Assembly (NCBI GenBank): GCA_905250075.1
Contig: CAJNOP010000021.1
Span: 1,064,363 to 1,128,362 of the forward strand
Direction: 5' to 3'
Length of the DNA: 64,000 bases
From: Rotaria sp. Silwood1
Taxonomy: Eukaryota > Rotifera > Eurotatoria > Philodinida > Philodinidae
Shown here: positions 40,311 through 51,980 of the stretch, piece after piece
Layout of the letters: every line of letters starts with the position of its first letter
Position numbering within the stretch: position 1 is the first letter of the stretch
Program-made: the position numbers and the translations under genes
The notes under the pieces: generated by a model
Database searches by the model: none
Told to the model about the DNA's origin: nothing
The model's input: only the letters and a program-made list of their open reading frames with translations

Positions 40311-40805
40311 TAGTAATCGTTGATGTTAAAAATGAATTGATAAATGTCGAGTGTGCAGAACAAATGATAGTACATTTCTTATCGAAATTATTTATTTTTC
40401 TCTAATCAATGAGAGAGAAGGAGAAAAAAGAAATTCATGCGGCTTTTTCATGATATCTCATATGCATGTGTATTATCATTGTTAAAATCATTTTTCAATG
40501 GTCGAGATAGAATCCGCAAAATGTATTTTTTTTGAGGCATTAATCTAACCTTCAATGTTAGGCACAAATAAGAATAGCTGTATTGTAACAACATAAAACA
40601 TAGAAATATCAATCATTATCAGACATAATAACATTCAGTTCATGGTCAGATAATATTACATTGCTCGATTTAGATGCTTGATGAAGAAATTTTATATTTT
40701 GTTTCTATCTTTCTACAATTAACATCTATAGATTTATATTGATAAAATTTACCAAAAGAAAAAACAAAAAACAAAAAATACACAAAAAGAAAAGAAAAAG
40801 ATTCA
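40311..40805. other. Intergenic region between the LURP-one-related and PACT genes
   Basis: About 500 bp between two minus-strand genes. It holds the upstream region of the LURP-one-related gene and the 3' flank of the PACT gene. Nothing else was recognised. Confidence 0.6.
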
Positions 40806-43800
40806 CTATATAGTTGCTAATTTTTGTGCCCATTTTTTTACAAGCCAACGCATTCGAATCATACCAATAACAACTGTAATATAACATCGAAAGCGAAAAC
40901 GATAATTTGATGAACGTCGACGATAATTTTGTTTAGATATTAATTTTATTTGATTAATATTAGAAGAATTTGATTTCATATTTCCAGTTAAACGTTGTAT
41001 TTGTTTTAATGCAAACATTTCTGTATCTTCATAACCAGTTAATAAAATAAGTAAATAACGTTTTTGATAAATTAATGCTTTTCGATAAGCTTCACAACGT
41101 AAATATTTAAAATAAAATTTATTTAAATGACGAAAATTAATTATTTTTGATTGATCTTGATTTTGTTTTAATTGTTCAAATTTATCTTTTAAATAATGTA
41201 ATTGTTCTTTTGTTTGTTCAAGTTCATTAATTAATGATAGACGATCTTGTGATAATAATTTTCCTAATGCATTACGTTGATAATCACACATATTCTGAAT
41301 ATCGTGTTCTAATTTATCAACATTTTTATGCTTACGTATATCTATTAAATGACGTTCTTGTTCACATCGAAATATATCAGCAAGACATTTTATTAATGTA
41401 TTACCATTTTCATTAGCATTTATATTTGCAATTAATGAACGAAGATAAGAATTTTCTTCATGTAACTTTTGTATTGAACCTATCGATTCATTTGTTGTAC
41501 CAATATCTACACCATTTAATTGTAATGACAAAAGTTCACTTAATGTTAATACATAAACACCTAAATCAAGAAGATAAAACTTTTAATTAACCTATAGTTC
41601 AAATAACTTGGTATTAGAGCTTTTCAGGTTGGTCCTCGGATCTGGGTTTCAAAGCTTCGATCTATTTGGACCCTACTTGACGTAAAATTTTTGCTAATTT
41701 TTCGACCCTTTCATGCAAAAGTAAATAATAGGCTTTGTAGACAAATTTGTTTCGCATTTTGAATTTGATAGATTTCAATTGCAACAGAAAATTGGTCAAA
41801 GTAGTATTTTGTACGAGCACTATGTTAGACCTTTTGAAACAATCTAATGATAATGATTCAATCTTATTCTAAAAGAAAATTCTGAAGATGTATTCAGAAA
41901 GAGCGAAATAGGATGAATCTAAATAACTGGTTCTGGCTTCAACTGATCGAAACATGAGTGTATATATTATGCTAAGACTTTTTCACCATTGATTAGTTTC
42001 GTCCTAGATGAAAAATAAAAAACTACTGAATTCGATATTGGGATAATTTCAACAAGATGCATAATTTACTAACTGAAGTAATCCAAATAACAAAAAGTGT
42101 TAGAGTTTAAGTGTAAATCTGAACTGTAAAATTATATAGCGGTTATAATAACACACTAAATAGAACAGATGTTGCTTCATAGAAGGTCAAGAAAAGAACT
42201 CATTGAAAAGAAACACAATAAAAATTGTTCTTTGAATGAAAAAAATCGAAATGAAGATACAACAGGCGCAGTCATTATTCTTTTCCAATATCTAATTTCA
42301 ATTCTATACTACCGATATTTTACTAATTAACTGTAATATTTCTTTTTGTAGCGAACAGAAGTTGTTTTCAATGAACGTAGATAAGATTAGTTTATCATTA
42401 TATGAAAGTATGAAAAATTGAAATATTACATAAAGATTTCATTGAATTCAAAAATGAATTTCGTCAATGCCGAAAATAGGATGAACTTTTATCAGCTATC
42501 CCAAAATAATATTTATGTAGGATATAGATGAAGACTGAAGCTAATATTGCTAGAATATATATATATATATATCATATCTTACATTTAGAGTGTATTCTAA
42601 TATGGGCAAGTCATCTTTTCAATAAGCAAAAGACGAAATTAATATGAAAAACCAAGACAAACAAAGCATAACCTAATGTTTACGTGGCGATAAGCCTGAT
42701 ACATCTGATTATGTGTCATCTAACGACCTTACTTTTGGTTCTAATGATTACAACAATTTCTAAATTTTTTTAATTTCACGAGCTATTTTGTGTGTCGATG
42801 TTATTTTTGGCAATGTTATTCCTTCAGCAATTTGAAAGCTTAATACAGCAGGATGCGAGTTGTAACAAGCATCAATAGAACAATTATTATTTGAAATAAC
42901 CCATAAAACTTATGGCTATGATATAGGCGGACATAACTTATGGGTAATGAAAGCCTTATTGGCGACAACTACGAAACATATCGCTTAATCGAGATATGCC
43001 TCATTTTATAGATAACAATTGATTCCATATGTCGGTTGCAAATGTGTCGAATGTTATTTCTGAAATTTTATTTGATCATGTTTGTTACAGAAATTCTACA
43101 GAGCGATATTAACAAAGTATTTCTTATGCTATTTGAAAAAAAAAAACAGATTTTTATAGATGATAAACAAAATATTCGATTAGTACATTTTCTAATAGAT
43201 TCATTGAAGAATAAAAACCATATAATTCTGTCTATTTATTCTTTTTATTTATCGAATAAAAAAGAATAACTCTTGAGAATAGCATTTATGTTTTCTTTTG
43301 TATTGTCAATGAATTAAGAACAACATTTTTAAGTATTCCAATTGAAATTTAAAAGTATGAACTTCTTTTTTCTTTTTCGTTTTATAAAATATAAATATAT
43401 ACTATGCTTACCTTCGGTATGTAATTTATTGACTAGTTGAATTTCATCGTTATCAGTTGATTGTTGCGATAGTAATTGTTGACGTCGTTCATCTTCGTAA
43501 CGGTCATATTCTTCAGCAATATAAACTTGTTCACGTACTTGTTCACCTATATTTGGATCAAGATACAAACTACTCGAACTAACATTAAAAAGTTGTTGTT
43601 GTTGTTCTAATAGACGTGCTCGAAATTCAGCAAAATAACGGTCATATTCTTGTTTTAAACGCATACGAATTTCTATTAAATAAAGAAATTTTTTTTTTTG
43701 TTTGTCAAATTATGTAGTTGTTTTCTTTTCTATGTTATTTACCAATTAGTTTTTCTTTAAGTTCATGATCATAGTGCAGACGAATACGTTCTAGTTCAAG

Positions 43801-43914
43801 CTGATGCTCGAATTGTAATTGTTCATAACGTTGTTGCCAATCAGTTTCAGTTGATGCAGCCATATTTATTGTTTCTACTTCCGGAACTTGGGATTGTTGG
43901 TGTGGTGATGTCAT
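40806..43914 (-). CDS. Short pericentrin/AKAP450-like PACT-domain protein
   Basis: Three exons: about 43743-43914, 43412 to about 43674, and 40806-41560, giving roughly 400 residues. The N-terminal two thirds is coiled coil (WQQRYEQLQFEHQLELERI, MRLKQEYDRYFAEFRARL, LHEENSYLRSLIANI, LINELEQTKEQLHYLKDKF). The C-terminus is a PACT domain: YLRCEAYRKALIYQKRYLLI then LLTGYEDTE, and later FRFRCYITVVIGMIRMRWLV then KKW. In pericentrin and AKAP9 this domain docks calmodulin and targets centrosomes. Animal pericentrins are usually thousands of residues, so this is a very short form. An acceptor-like CACTGCAG is just upstream of the start at 43914. A 1.85 kb intron (41561-43411) separates the second and third exons. 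Divergent from the Tctex1-domain gene. Confidence 0.82.
41561..43411. other. Long intron of the PACT gene
   Basis: A 1.85 kb AT-rich intron. A plus-strand open frame at 43036-43269 has no recognisable domain. An (AT)n run lies near 42555. No transposon ends were seen. Confidence 0.5.
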
Positions 43915-44425
43915 TTGAATAGAATTTTCTCTGCAGTGATAGGAGAGGAAAAGAATGTCTCGTTGTTAAGGAATTCCGTGATACATACACTATAGTCGGG
44001 TTGTTATCTAAGATTACTTTTCTTTTACATTGATGTTGTATGCTGACGTTCGAGTTCTACTAGTCAACCATTTAGTTTCTTTCAAGCGCGCACTCACTTT
44101 TTTTTTCTTTTATCTTTGTATATATTAAACTCTTTCTCTCTTTCTTGTTCTACTTTTCTGTTGTTGAGACAATTCTGCATAACGACAATGGTTGAGCATA
44201 GAAGAAGAAAAGAAAAAGAAAAAAAATGCGTTCGAGTTGTCAGATTTCATGTGAAGTAAAAGAGCGTTAGCGCAATAAGAAGAAATAAGAGTAATTGACA
44301 AACTCATATGTGTAGTCGTTTTGTTTCTTGCATGTTCAATTTTACTAAAAGAAGAATTATGATTTACAATCAATACTTAAAGGCGCGTTTTTCTAAAAAA
44401 CATCGACAAAACATAAGAAACAATA
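43915..44425. promoter_or_regulatory. Divergent promoter region, PACT gene and Tctex1-domain gene
   Basis: About 510 bp between two start codons on opposite strands. It should contain both promoters. Both products belong to the dynein/centrosome sphere, so shared regulation is possible. No TATA box is evident. Confidence 0.45.
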
Positions 44426-44989
44426 ATGGCAATGGATATAAAACGATTGGCAACGCGTAATATACTTCAAAAAGTTTTCAATTTAACGACACCATCAAAT
44501 GAACAACAATTATCTTCAACTTTAACTGTACCATCAGCAAATAAAAATCCGCGTTTATCAAGCAGTGTAGCTTCTGACACGGCTATTATTAATCAAAGTC
44601 CTCGCGTATCAACTTACGCTTTTGGTCCGATAAAAAAATTCGATTTTTCACGTGCACAAAAACTTCTTCAATTAGAACTTACTCGTCGTTGTGCTAAAAT
44701 ACCAAGAAATGTTCGATATGATTCGAAAGTATCCAGTGATCTTGCTCATGAATTAGCTCAACAATTACGTCGAGTTTTAAAAGTAGATCATCTTAATTAT
44801 GCACGATATAAAATTGTTGTACTTATCTCAATTATACAAACGGCACCTAATAGACAGATACATCAGTCCTTGGCAGTTGTATCAAGATGTTTATGGAATC
44901 GGGATACTGATGGATCAGTAACAGCACAAACTAAATTAGGTTATGATATGGTTGCTATTGCAACTGCATTTGTAGTTTACGCTGATTGA
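44426..44989 (+). CDS. Tctex1-domain dynein light chain (DYNLT5/TCTEX1D-like)
   Basis: Single-exon protein of 187 residues. The first 65 residues are Ser/Thr/Asn-rich and basic. The Tctex1 domain follows: YAFGPIKKFDFSRAQKLLQ, LELTRRC, SSDLAHELAQQLRRVLKV, ARYKIVVLISIIQTAPN, VVSRCLWNRDTDGSVTAQ, and the last strand MVAIATAFVVYAD. This is the pattern of the TCTEX1D/DYNLT4-5 group, which carries an N-terminal extension, rather than the short DYNLT1/3 chains. Family members bind dynein intermediate chain or ciliary dynein-2, so a role in cilia or cargo linkage is likely. Exact orthology is not settled. No acceptor-like AG precedes the ATG. Confidence 0.87.
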   Translation: MAMDIKRLATRNILQKVFNLTTPSNEQQLSSTLTVPSANKNPRLSSSVASDTAIINQSPRVSTYAFGPIKKFDFSRAQKLLQLELTRRCAKIPRNVRYDSKVSSDLAHELAQQLRRVLKVDHLNYARYKIVVLISIIQTAPNRQIHQSLAVVSRCLWNRDTDGSVTAQTKLGYDMVAIATAFVVYAD

Positions 44990-45496
44990 CATTTGAATTT
45001 TTTATTGAATAGAGTTTATGATAAAGCCTCTGTTACGAACATTTGATAAATATACGTCATCAATCTATTTTTTCCATTTATGTAACTGAAGATAAATTTT
45101 AATACTAAATGAATTAAGTGCAATGCCTGATATTCTACGATACTTGCCAAGATTAAACTTTTTTTTTCTTACTCTCATTCATAATCAAGTTTGATTTAAC
45201 ACTAAATCTGTTTTTTTTTACACTGAGATGTTGTTGATTTAGTATTGAATATGATCGAAATCGAATGGAAAAAAAGTGTCACTTTGTCCTTTTCATGGTC
45301 GTCAATCATAAATACCAATAAGCGATATTTATATATACCTTGGTTATTGATGTTTTTCTTTTCACGGAATACAAAATCCATCTGACGCAACCCTTGCGAC
45401 CTGTCGCTGACATTAACCAGAAAAAAAATCGAAAACAGTAATGTTATAGTATAAAACTGTTATTCATACTAATGTGATCTGTGTACGTAATAGCAG
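44990..45496. other. Intergenic region, probably including the unseen first exon of the Rab/EF-hand gene
   Basis: About 500 bp after the Tctex1-domain gene. The EF-hand exon of the next gene begins after an acceptor-like TAATAGCAG and has no in-frame ATG, so an upstream exon is expected here. I could not identify it. Confidence 0.45.
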
Positions 45497-48400
45497 GCGA
45501 TAATAATCCTATAAATGCCGTTATTCAAATAGTTGATTCGAATGGTAATGGTTACATTCATAAAGATAAATTTCAACACATTTGTTCTCATTTATCACTA
45601 GTAGAAATTGATACAGTATTTAATGATTTTGATAAAGATTATAACACACCTATCTACTTCAAAGAACAGATGCAATCATATAATTATTCTCATACATTAC
45701 TTAAACATGATGTAATTATTAATCAATATAATACAGCAGAAAATATGACACAGACTCAAATCAATGAAGTATTCAATAATCTTTCATGGTATGATAAAGA
45801 TGATAGAATAGGTTTATTAGGATATTTTTTATTGAAAAACGTTTCAATGAAAATCTAAAGTTAGACATTTATTCTTATAGACGAAGTTGATGAATAATAT
45901 GAAGTCGATCGACACCTACACTATATTGATAACTGTTTTTTTTCGTTCTTTTTTTGCCTACACATACTGCTAAATGCTTGCCCTCCATACCTATAAGCGT
46001 AAAGAAAAAAGTCACATCACTGTTCTTAGTTGTAGAAGCGTTTCGTTGTTTTGATAAATATATTTATGTACAGGATTGTGCATATAGTTGAAAGAAAGAC
46101 GAGGAGAAAAAAAAGAGAACGAAGAGAAAAGCGAGTATAATGAAAATAACTATATCGACAACGACAGTGACAAACGGTTCTGGTTATTTTATTTTCAATA
46201 CAAATTGTGCAAAGATTGATATCAAACCATCGGTTGAGTGAAAACCATACAATGGACACACTCAATAATAAAGGCTCTGATGATTTTGTATTTTCGAAGT
46301 ATGTAAGACTAAGTTTTTAATACAAAAAACACACATTATAAATTCTTTAAAAAGAGTTGTTTTGTCCCAACGGAAATGAGAATTATTTGGTAGGCATAAA
46401 ACAAAAGTTTTATTCGTTAGGTATTCATTTGATGTTTTAAAAACCAGATTAAAGAATAAAATTGATGATACAATATTATGTTCGAAGCATGAAAAATGAG
46501 TAGGCATTGAAAAAATATTATATTTTTCTTTAATAGTCAAGAACAAATCTATGATTTTTATGAAACACTTCGAAATAGTTCGAATGGTTCAATTGAACAA
46601 TTTCAATCAATTCTTGAAGTATTTGTTTGTGATATTCTTAAATATCGTAAAGAAATAAAACGATTAGAAGATTCATTTAAACGGTATTTAAATAAAAGTC
46701 ATACAATGATTTTTGTTTCAAATTCATTTTTTTATTTGTTTGTTTAGTGAAAAAGAGACAAATGAAAAATATTTAAGACGTATTGAAGAAGATCAAGAAC
46801 GAGATATGCATGAGTTAGAAGAAAAAACTCGAAGAGAAGTAAATGAAAAAAAAACTGATTTTGAAATTTTACAGAATCTCTTTGTTCACATCTAAGGAAC
46901 GGCAAAAATTTGAAATTGAACGTGAATTAATTCAACAACGTACATCAAAAGAAATCAATGATTTACAATCACATATTCAACGATTACGGACTGTATATAA
47001 ATGTTTTTTTTTTTACAACTAATGATTCTCTTGTTTTTTATTTAATGAAATTAGATTGAACAACTTTATATTAATCGTAAAGGTGACGAAGATTCTTTAA
47101 TAAATTCAATACGTGAAGAAATAGCAAAATTAACAGAAGAAAATCAAACACTAAATACATCTTTGAATGAAGCCTTAACAACTAATGCTATATTACAAAG
47201 TGATTTACAATCATTCAAAGCTCAATTAAGCGAAAGACAAACAATGCTCTTACAGTATGAATAAAGAAAATATATAGTTGAATCAGTTTATTTTATTTAA
47301 GAGAAAAACAATCATCATCAAGTAATTATCGAGAAAAAGAATCCCTACAAACGAATGTTCGTCATCTGGTGTACGTAATCAAACAAAAGAATATTTAATG
47401 GCACATATTTTCTATTTTAATAGAGAAGTTAATAAACAGCTTCGTGATGAAAATGATTCGTTGCGTGCAATGATTGAAGCCAATAAATTAAATGCTATAC
47501 CTACACCTACACATGTAAGTAAGCAGAAAACTAAAATTCTAAAATATATTCCAATCTATGATTAGCTTGCTTTATCCCCAAGACGATTGTTTTCTACAAC
47601 TGGTTCAACTCTAGGTGCTTATTGGAATGATTCAAAGCTGGACAGGTACTTAATTTGATTTTTTTTTGAAAAAAAATGTGTTCATATTGATTATTTTATA
47701 TAGCCCATCACCATCGTATGTAACGAATCCAAATCCAACTAAATTCGATTCATTTGATCATGAATCAGCTGATGAAAAAGGTATACTTGGTATAGGAGTA
47801 TTAGAAAATCATATAATCCATTTTGAATCATTTAAATGTTGCATTAAATATGAAGAAAAAAAAAAACAGATACACTCTCCATCATGATGAAGAGATTTCG
47901 ATTCTTTGTTAGACGACTCTAGACTTCCACGATAATCGAAACGGAGGGTCTTTTTTTCACCAGATAATGAAAATGTCAAATTAAATTGATTATTTGGATT
48001 ATTTTAAACTGATTAATCATCTCTTAGATTATTCAAGAATAAAGTACTGAAGTGTCATATATTTTCTGCTGCTAATTCTATCTAATTATGTGATTTTCGA
48101 ATATTTCTTAATGGATCCCTTTCTATTGAAAAACTAGGTGTTAATAACTCACCAAAACTAGTAGTACCATTGGCATCAGGTGCTACTCTTCGCAATACTG
48201 TGCATGAAAAAAATACTATGAATGGTTTGTTTGCATGTGATCATGATTCTAACATGTATAACAAATCAATAAGTGTTTTTTTTTAATTATTAAAAACCTA
48301 ACGAGCTTTTCTATATAATCGGTTTTAATATAAGCTGTGGTCTAATAGAATCTGTGAAAAATGTGTTCATATTCCTATTTTTTTTTATTTGATATAGATA

Positions 48401-50159
48401 GTGGATTATCATTAACAACAGTGCAGGATGCAACTGAACTTGATTCCGATCATGAATCAAACCCGAATCAACAAACACCAACACTGAATATAAAACAACA
48501 TCGATCATTAATTACTAAACCAAATAAAGATGCTACAGATTCAGACGATGTTTTTGTTGAGGTACAAAAGACGTATATACTTTTAATATTTTCTCTTGCA
48601 AATTCTTAGAAAGAAATACTCAGATTTGGTGTCTAATCTATTAGAGTTATTCATGTCTGACTGATATATTGTGAGAATCAATATTAAAATATTTTTAATT
48701 CTTTTCGCAAAAATACTTTTTATCGATACACTTATCATTCAGTACTCAACGACAAAACAAATACTTTTTAGTGATTCTATTCTCTTTGTTATATATTTAT
48801 ATATTCTTGAATCCCTTGAACTCGTTTGTATATGTTTGATATGTTGTATTTGTTTAAAATCATCATGAAACAGCACTAAATACTCTTATTGAATCTAAAT
48901 ACATAAATGTATAATACAGCGAAGAGAAAATCTCAGGGAAAAACATTAGTTCTTGAGTCAAAGTGTAACAACTTCATAAAATATGACTGTTTCTTATTGT
49001 GAATTCCTAAATATTGTTCAAAACAAGAAAAATTCAAAAATATTTTTATTCTTATAAACATATCCTTCAACAAATGAATTCTGCCTAGAAAGTAAAAATA
49101 TTCATTTATATATTCTAATAGGTTTCACTTGAACGTAATCATCCTAACAAATTGTCTCAACAACGATCATCGAAGCGACCAGTGAACAATGCACGTTCAT
49201 CATCAAAACATGCAACTAATCATTCACAAACAATCCCTCGATCACCTGCAACAAAACACCATGATGAGCACAATACGAAGGAAGATCTTTCATTCGAGTA
49301 AATGTTGAGTTTGATTGTTTTTTTTTTCATTTGTTTTTTCTTTTCAGTCGTATGTTCAAAGTTGTCTTTTGTGGTGATGCAGCCGTTGGTAAAACTACAT
49401 TAATCATGCGTTTATGTAAAGGAAAATTTGTGGCAAATATTAATTCAACATTGGGTGTTGATTTTCAAAATAAACAAATTGAAGTTGATGGTAAACGTAT
49501 TGCTCTTCAATTATGGGATACAGCTGGACAAGAAAGGTTTAAGATGAATTATTTTGTTTTTTCTTTTTTCTAAATCAATTTTTTCTTATAAAGATTTCGT
49601 AGCATTGCAAAATCGTATTTTCGTCGTTGTGATGGTGCTATACTTGTTTATGATTCAACATATGAACGATCGTTTTTAAATGTTCGAGAATGGATTAATA
49701 CAATAACAGATGCAACACCAAAAAAAGTATCGGTCATGATTGTTGCAAATAAAATTGATTTAAGAGATCAAATGCGAGCGGAAGGCAAACGTGTCATTGA
49801 AAAAGCTGAAGGTTTAAAATTAGCTAAAGTATGTTCTCAAAGAAAAAGAATTAATATGTGTAATCTATGTGATAATTTTTGTTCTAGGAATACAAAGCAT
49901 TATTTATTGAAACGAGTGCAAAAGATGGTACAAATTCAAACGAAACACTTGTCGAATTAGCTCGGTATGTATGCAAGATTATCATTAGATTGAATATACA
50001 ACTTTGTTTGATATTTATTAATAATTATGTTATTGTTGTTTGTTTTTATTTAATTATAGAGATATGCAATGCAATGAAGATTTAGAACGTTTTCGTACAG
50101 CAGGAATTGATTTAGATAAAACATCGAAAAAATCTGCTTGTTGTGGCATCAAAACTTGA
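45497..50159 (+). CDS. EF-hand, coiled-coil and Rab GTPase protein (RASEF/CRACR2A type), first exon not located
   Basis: A large Rab that joins calcium-binding EF-hands to a C-terminal GTPase through a coiled coil. EF-hand exon 45497 to about 45840: loop 1 [12 protein letters not shown] (Lys instead of Glu at position 12, so weak), loop 2 [12 protein letters not shown]. Coiled-coil exons at about 46253-47510 include [27 protein letters not shown] and [15 protein letters not shown] Ser/Thr/Asn-rich linker spans about 47570-49300. The Rab domain from 49348 has [11 protein letters not shown] (P-loop), [30 protein letters not shown] and IETSAKDG. The C-terminus is SACCGIKT, not a terminal CC or CXC. 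The order matches RASEF/Rab45. Exon joins at 45840-46253 and 48138-48390 are uncertain. The likely role is vesicle traffic with a calcium input or dynein link. Confidence 0.85.
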
Positions 50160-51980
50160 ATATAAAACATATTTTTGGTTCGTCATTCTACTTTTCTTTT
50201 TTTTTTCTTTTACAGTGTAACATTATTTTTCTATCTAAATAACTGACTGACTCTATTTTTTTGTTGTTATGTTGTATGTTGGTATATATTTCAACATTAA
50301 ATTGGAATAAGCACTGTGGACTCTCAGTTTTCAAATCTATTTTACTTTCTTGTTGTACATACACTTTTTTTTCAAAATATATGCTAAAGCTTTAGAAGTT
50401 AAGGATATCACAGTTCTCTTTTTGTCCTTATCCTGAAATACAAACGATGTTCATTTCTCGAGAAGCTTATTTGAACAAAGGCTAAAGCCATACAACGTCA
50501 CAAATATGTCTACTCTTAAACTTTTTAAATTCGTCTGTCATTCGATACACAGAGTGTGACACACGATATCCTTGATGGAAAGATAGACTAAACTATCGAA
50601 ATATCTGACAAGTTGCATGACGTTATAGAGAACTTTGCCTACTATGTCTGTTTGTTACCGACCGTCTGTGAGGCGGATGAAGAGAGGTTCACTTTTCTTG
50701 ACATATCCTTCGACACTCCTCTCATTAATTATTTATTAATGGGTCATTAACGAGTTACTAATTAACTATAAATGAGTGACTAATGAAATATTAATGAGTT
50801 ATTAATTACATGTTAACTAGTGATTTAAATAATGAGTCCTTGCTAATGGTATGTTAGTATGTCCATCACAGTCTGGCAACGAGTTAAATGGATCCAAATT
50901 CTATTCTGCACACTTCAACATTCTTGTTAAATCATGTTTCACAAAAATTATAGATGTCTTTAATTTGTCATTTCATTGACGACTATATGGTACGTTAGCT
51001 AACAAGTTCAGTTATGTTCATAGACTTCTTGTCTGATAGACATCCATGATGACCAGTTACAGTAAGTCTTTATATATCAATCAGTGGAGCTTTTCAAAAG
51101 TTGTGAAAAAGTTTTCAATGCAGATAGTCCAAGTGCTATCGATTGGTTTACAAATATTTACTACAACTGATCCCTATTGGTGTCTATCAAGCAACAAGTC
51201 TATAAGCATAACCAAACTTTTAGCTAAGATACCATTAGTCACCAATTAAATAGTGAATAAAAGACATTGATACGTATTTTGTTACCAGACTGGAATACTC
51301 AAACTGATAAGACCAATCTGAGATGAAAATGTCAACGCCGCAGTAATTAAGCAGAAAAAGATACTTAATGATTTCGACGGTCATGCTGATAATGAAAACC
51401 AAATGGACAGGACAATAAAATTTAATACTACTGATATCGTATTTATTTGTGCTTTTGTTAAATATAAGACATCAGAACTCAAACTTTATCGAAATATATG
51501 GTTTTCTACATGCAATAAAAGATATAACTAATCAAAAGCAAGTTTTCTTTCGGAAAAATATTCCTATTGATTAATTTAAATGAAAGATTTCAAATACAGT
51601 GGAGAATGAAAATGTACAGAAAAGAATAAGAAGAGCATTCAGTTCTTACTGCACGGCTGCTGTCAACAGATGACGCTTGTTGACAGCGATCGAATATTTA
51701 TGAACATGTTCATATTTTTTAAATATCGCATCTTTTTCAAATTAATTTGAATAGAAATAAATATAAAGGAAAATTTAATTGATTATAATTAAAAGATGAA
51801 AACATAAAAATGAGTCAAACTATTGGTTTCTTGCGTAACGTTTAAGAATTTCTCATCAGCTGCCGAAGAAAAGTCTGGATTATTTACTCATTACAAAAAC
51901 CATTTGAACTCGCAAAAATTTCTAAAGATATCAATTGATATTGAAGAATTATCTATATTTATTAACATACGAGCAACACA
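50160..51980. other. Intergenic region, Rab gene to WBP2
   Basis: A 1.8 kb AT-rich region with the degenerate repeat at 50725-50840 and no recognisable gene. Short open frames at 51046-51249 and 51823-52044 show no domain; the second overlaps WBP2 exon 1 in another frame. Confidence 0.6.
50725..50840. repeat. Degenerate tandem repeat of ATTAATGAGTTA-like units
   Basis: The stretch repeats variants of ATTAATGAGT(T/G)A(C/T)TAATTA five to six times with drift, e.g. ATTAATGGGTCATTAACGAG, TAATGAAATATTAATGAGTT. It is an aged minisatellite-like tract. Confidence 0.55.

Noticed and set aside
42660-43270. Possible small gene in the PACT intron (plus strand frame 43036-43269).
   Set aside because: Low-complexity, hydrophobic and AT-driven composition, no recognisable domain, no splice context.
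45481-45500. A start at GTG 45481 for the EF-hand frame.
   Set aside because: GTG is not a normal start in animals, a stop codon lies just upstream, and an acceptor-like TAATAGCAG precedes the homology. The true start must be in an earlier exon.
46829-46912. Apparent stop and frameshift in the coiled coil of the Rab gene (frame ends ...LFVHI stop, next frame resumes ERQKFEIE).
   Set aside because: A 58 bp GT...AG intron starting GTAAATGAAA and ending CATCTAAG removes the stop and joins EEKTRRE to ERQKFEIE in frame, with a gap-free fit to RASEF.
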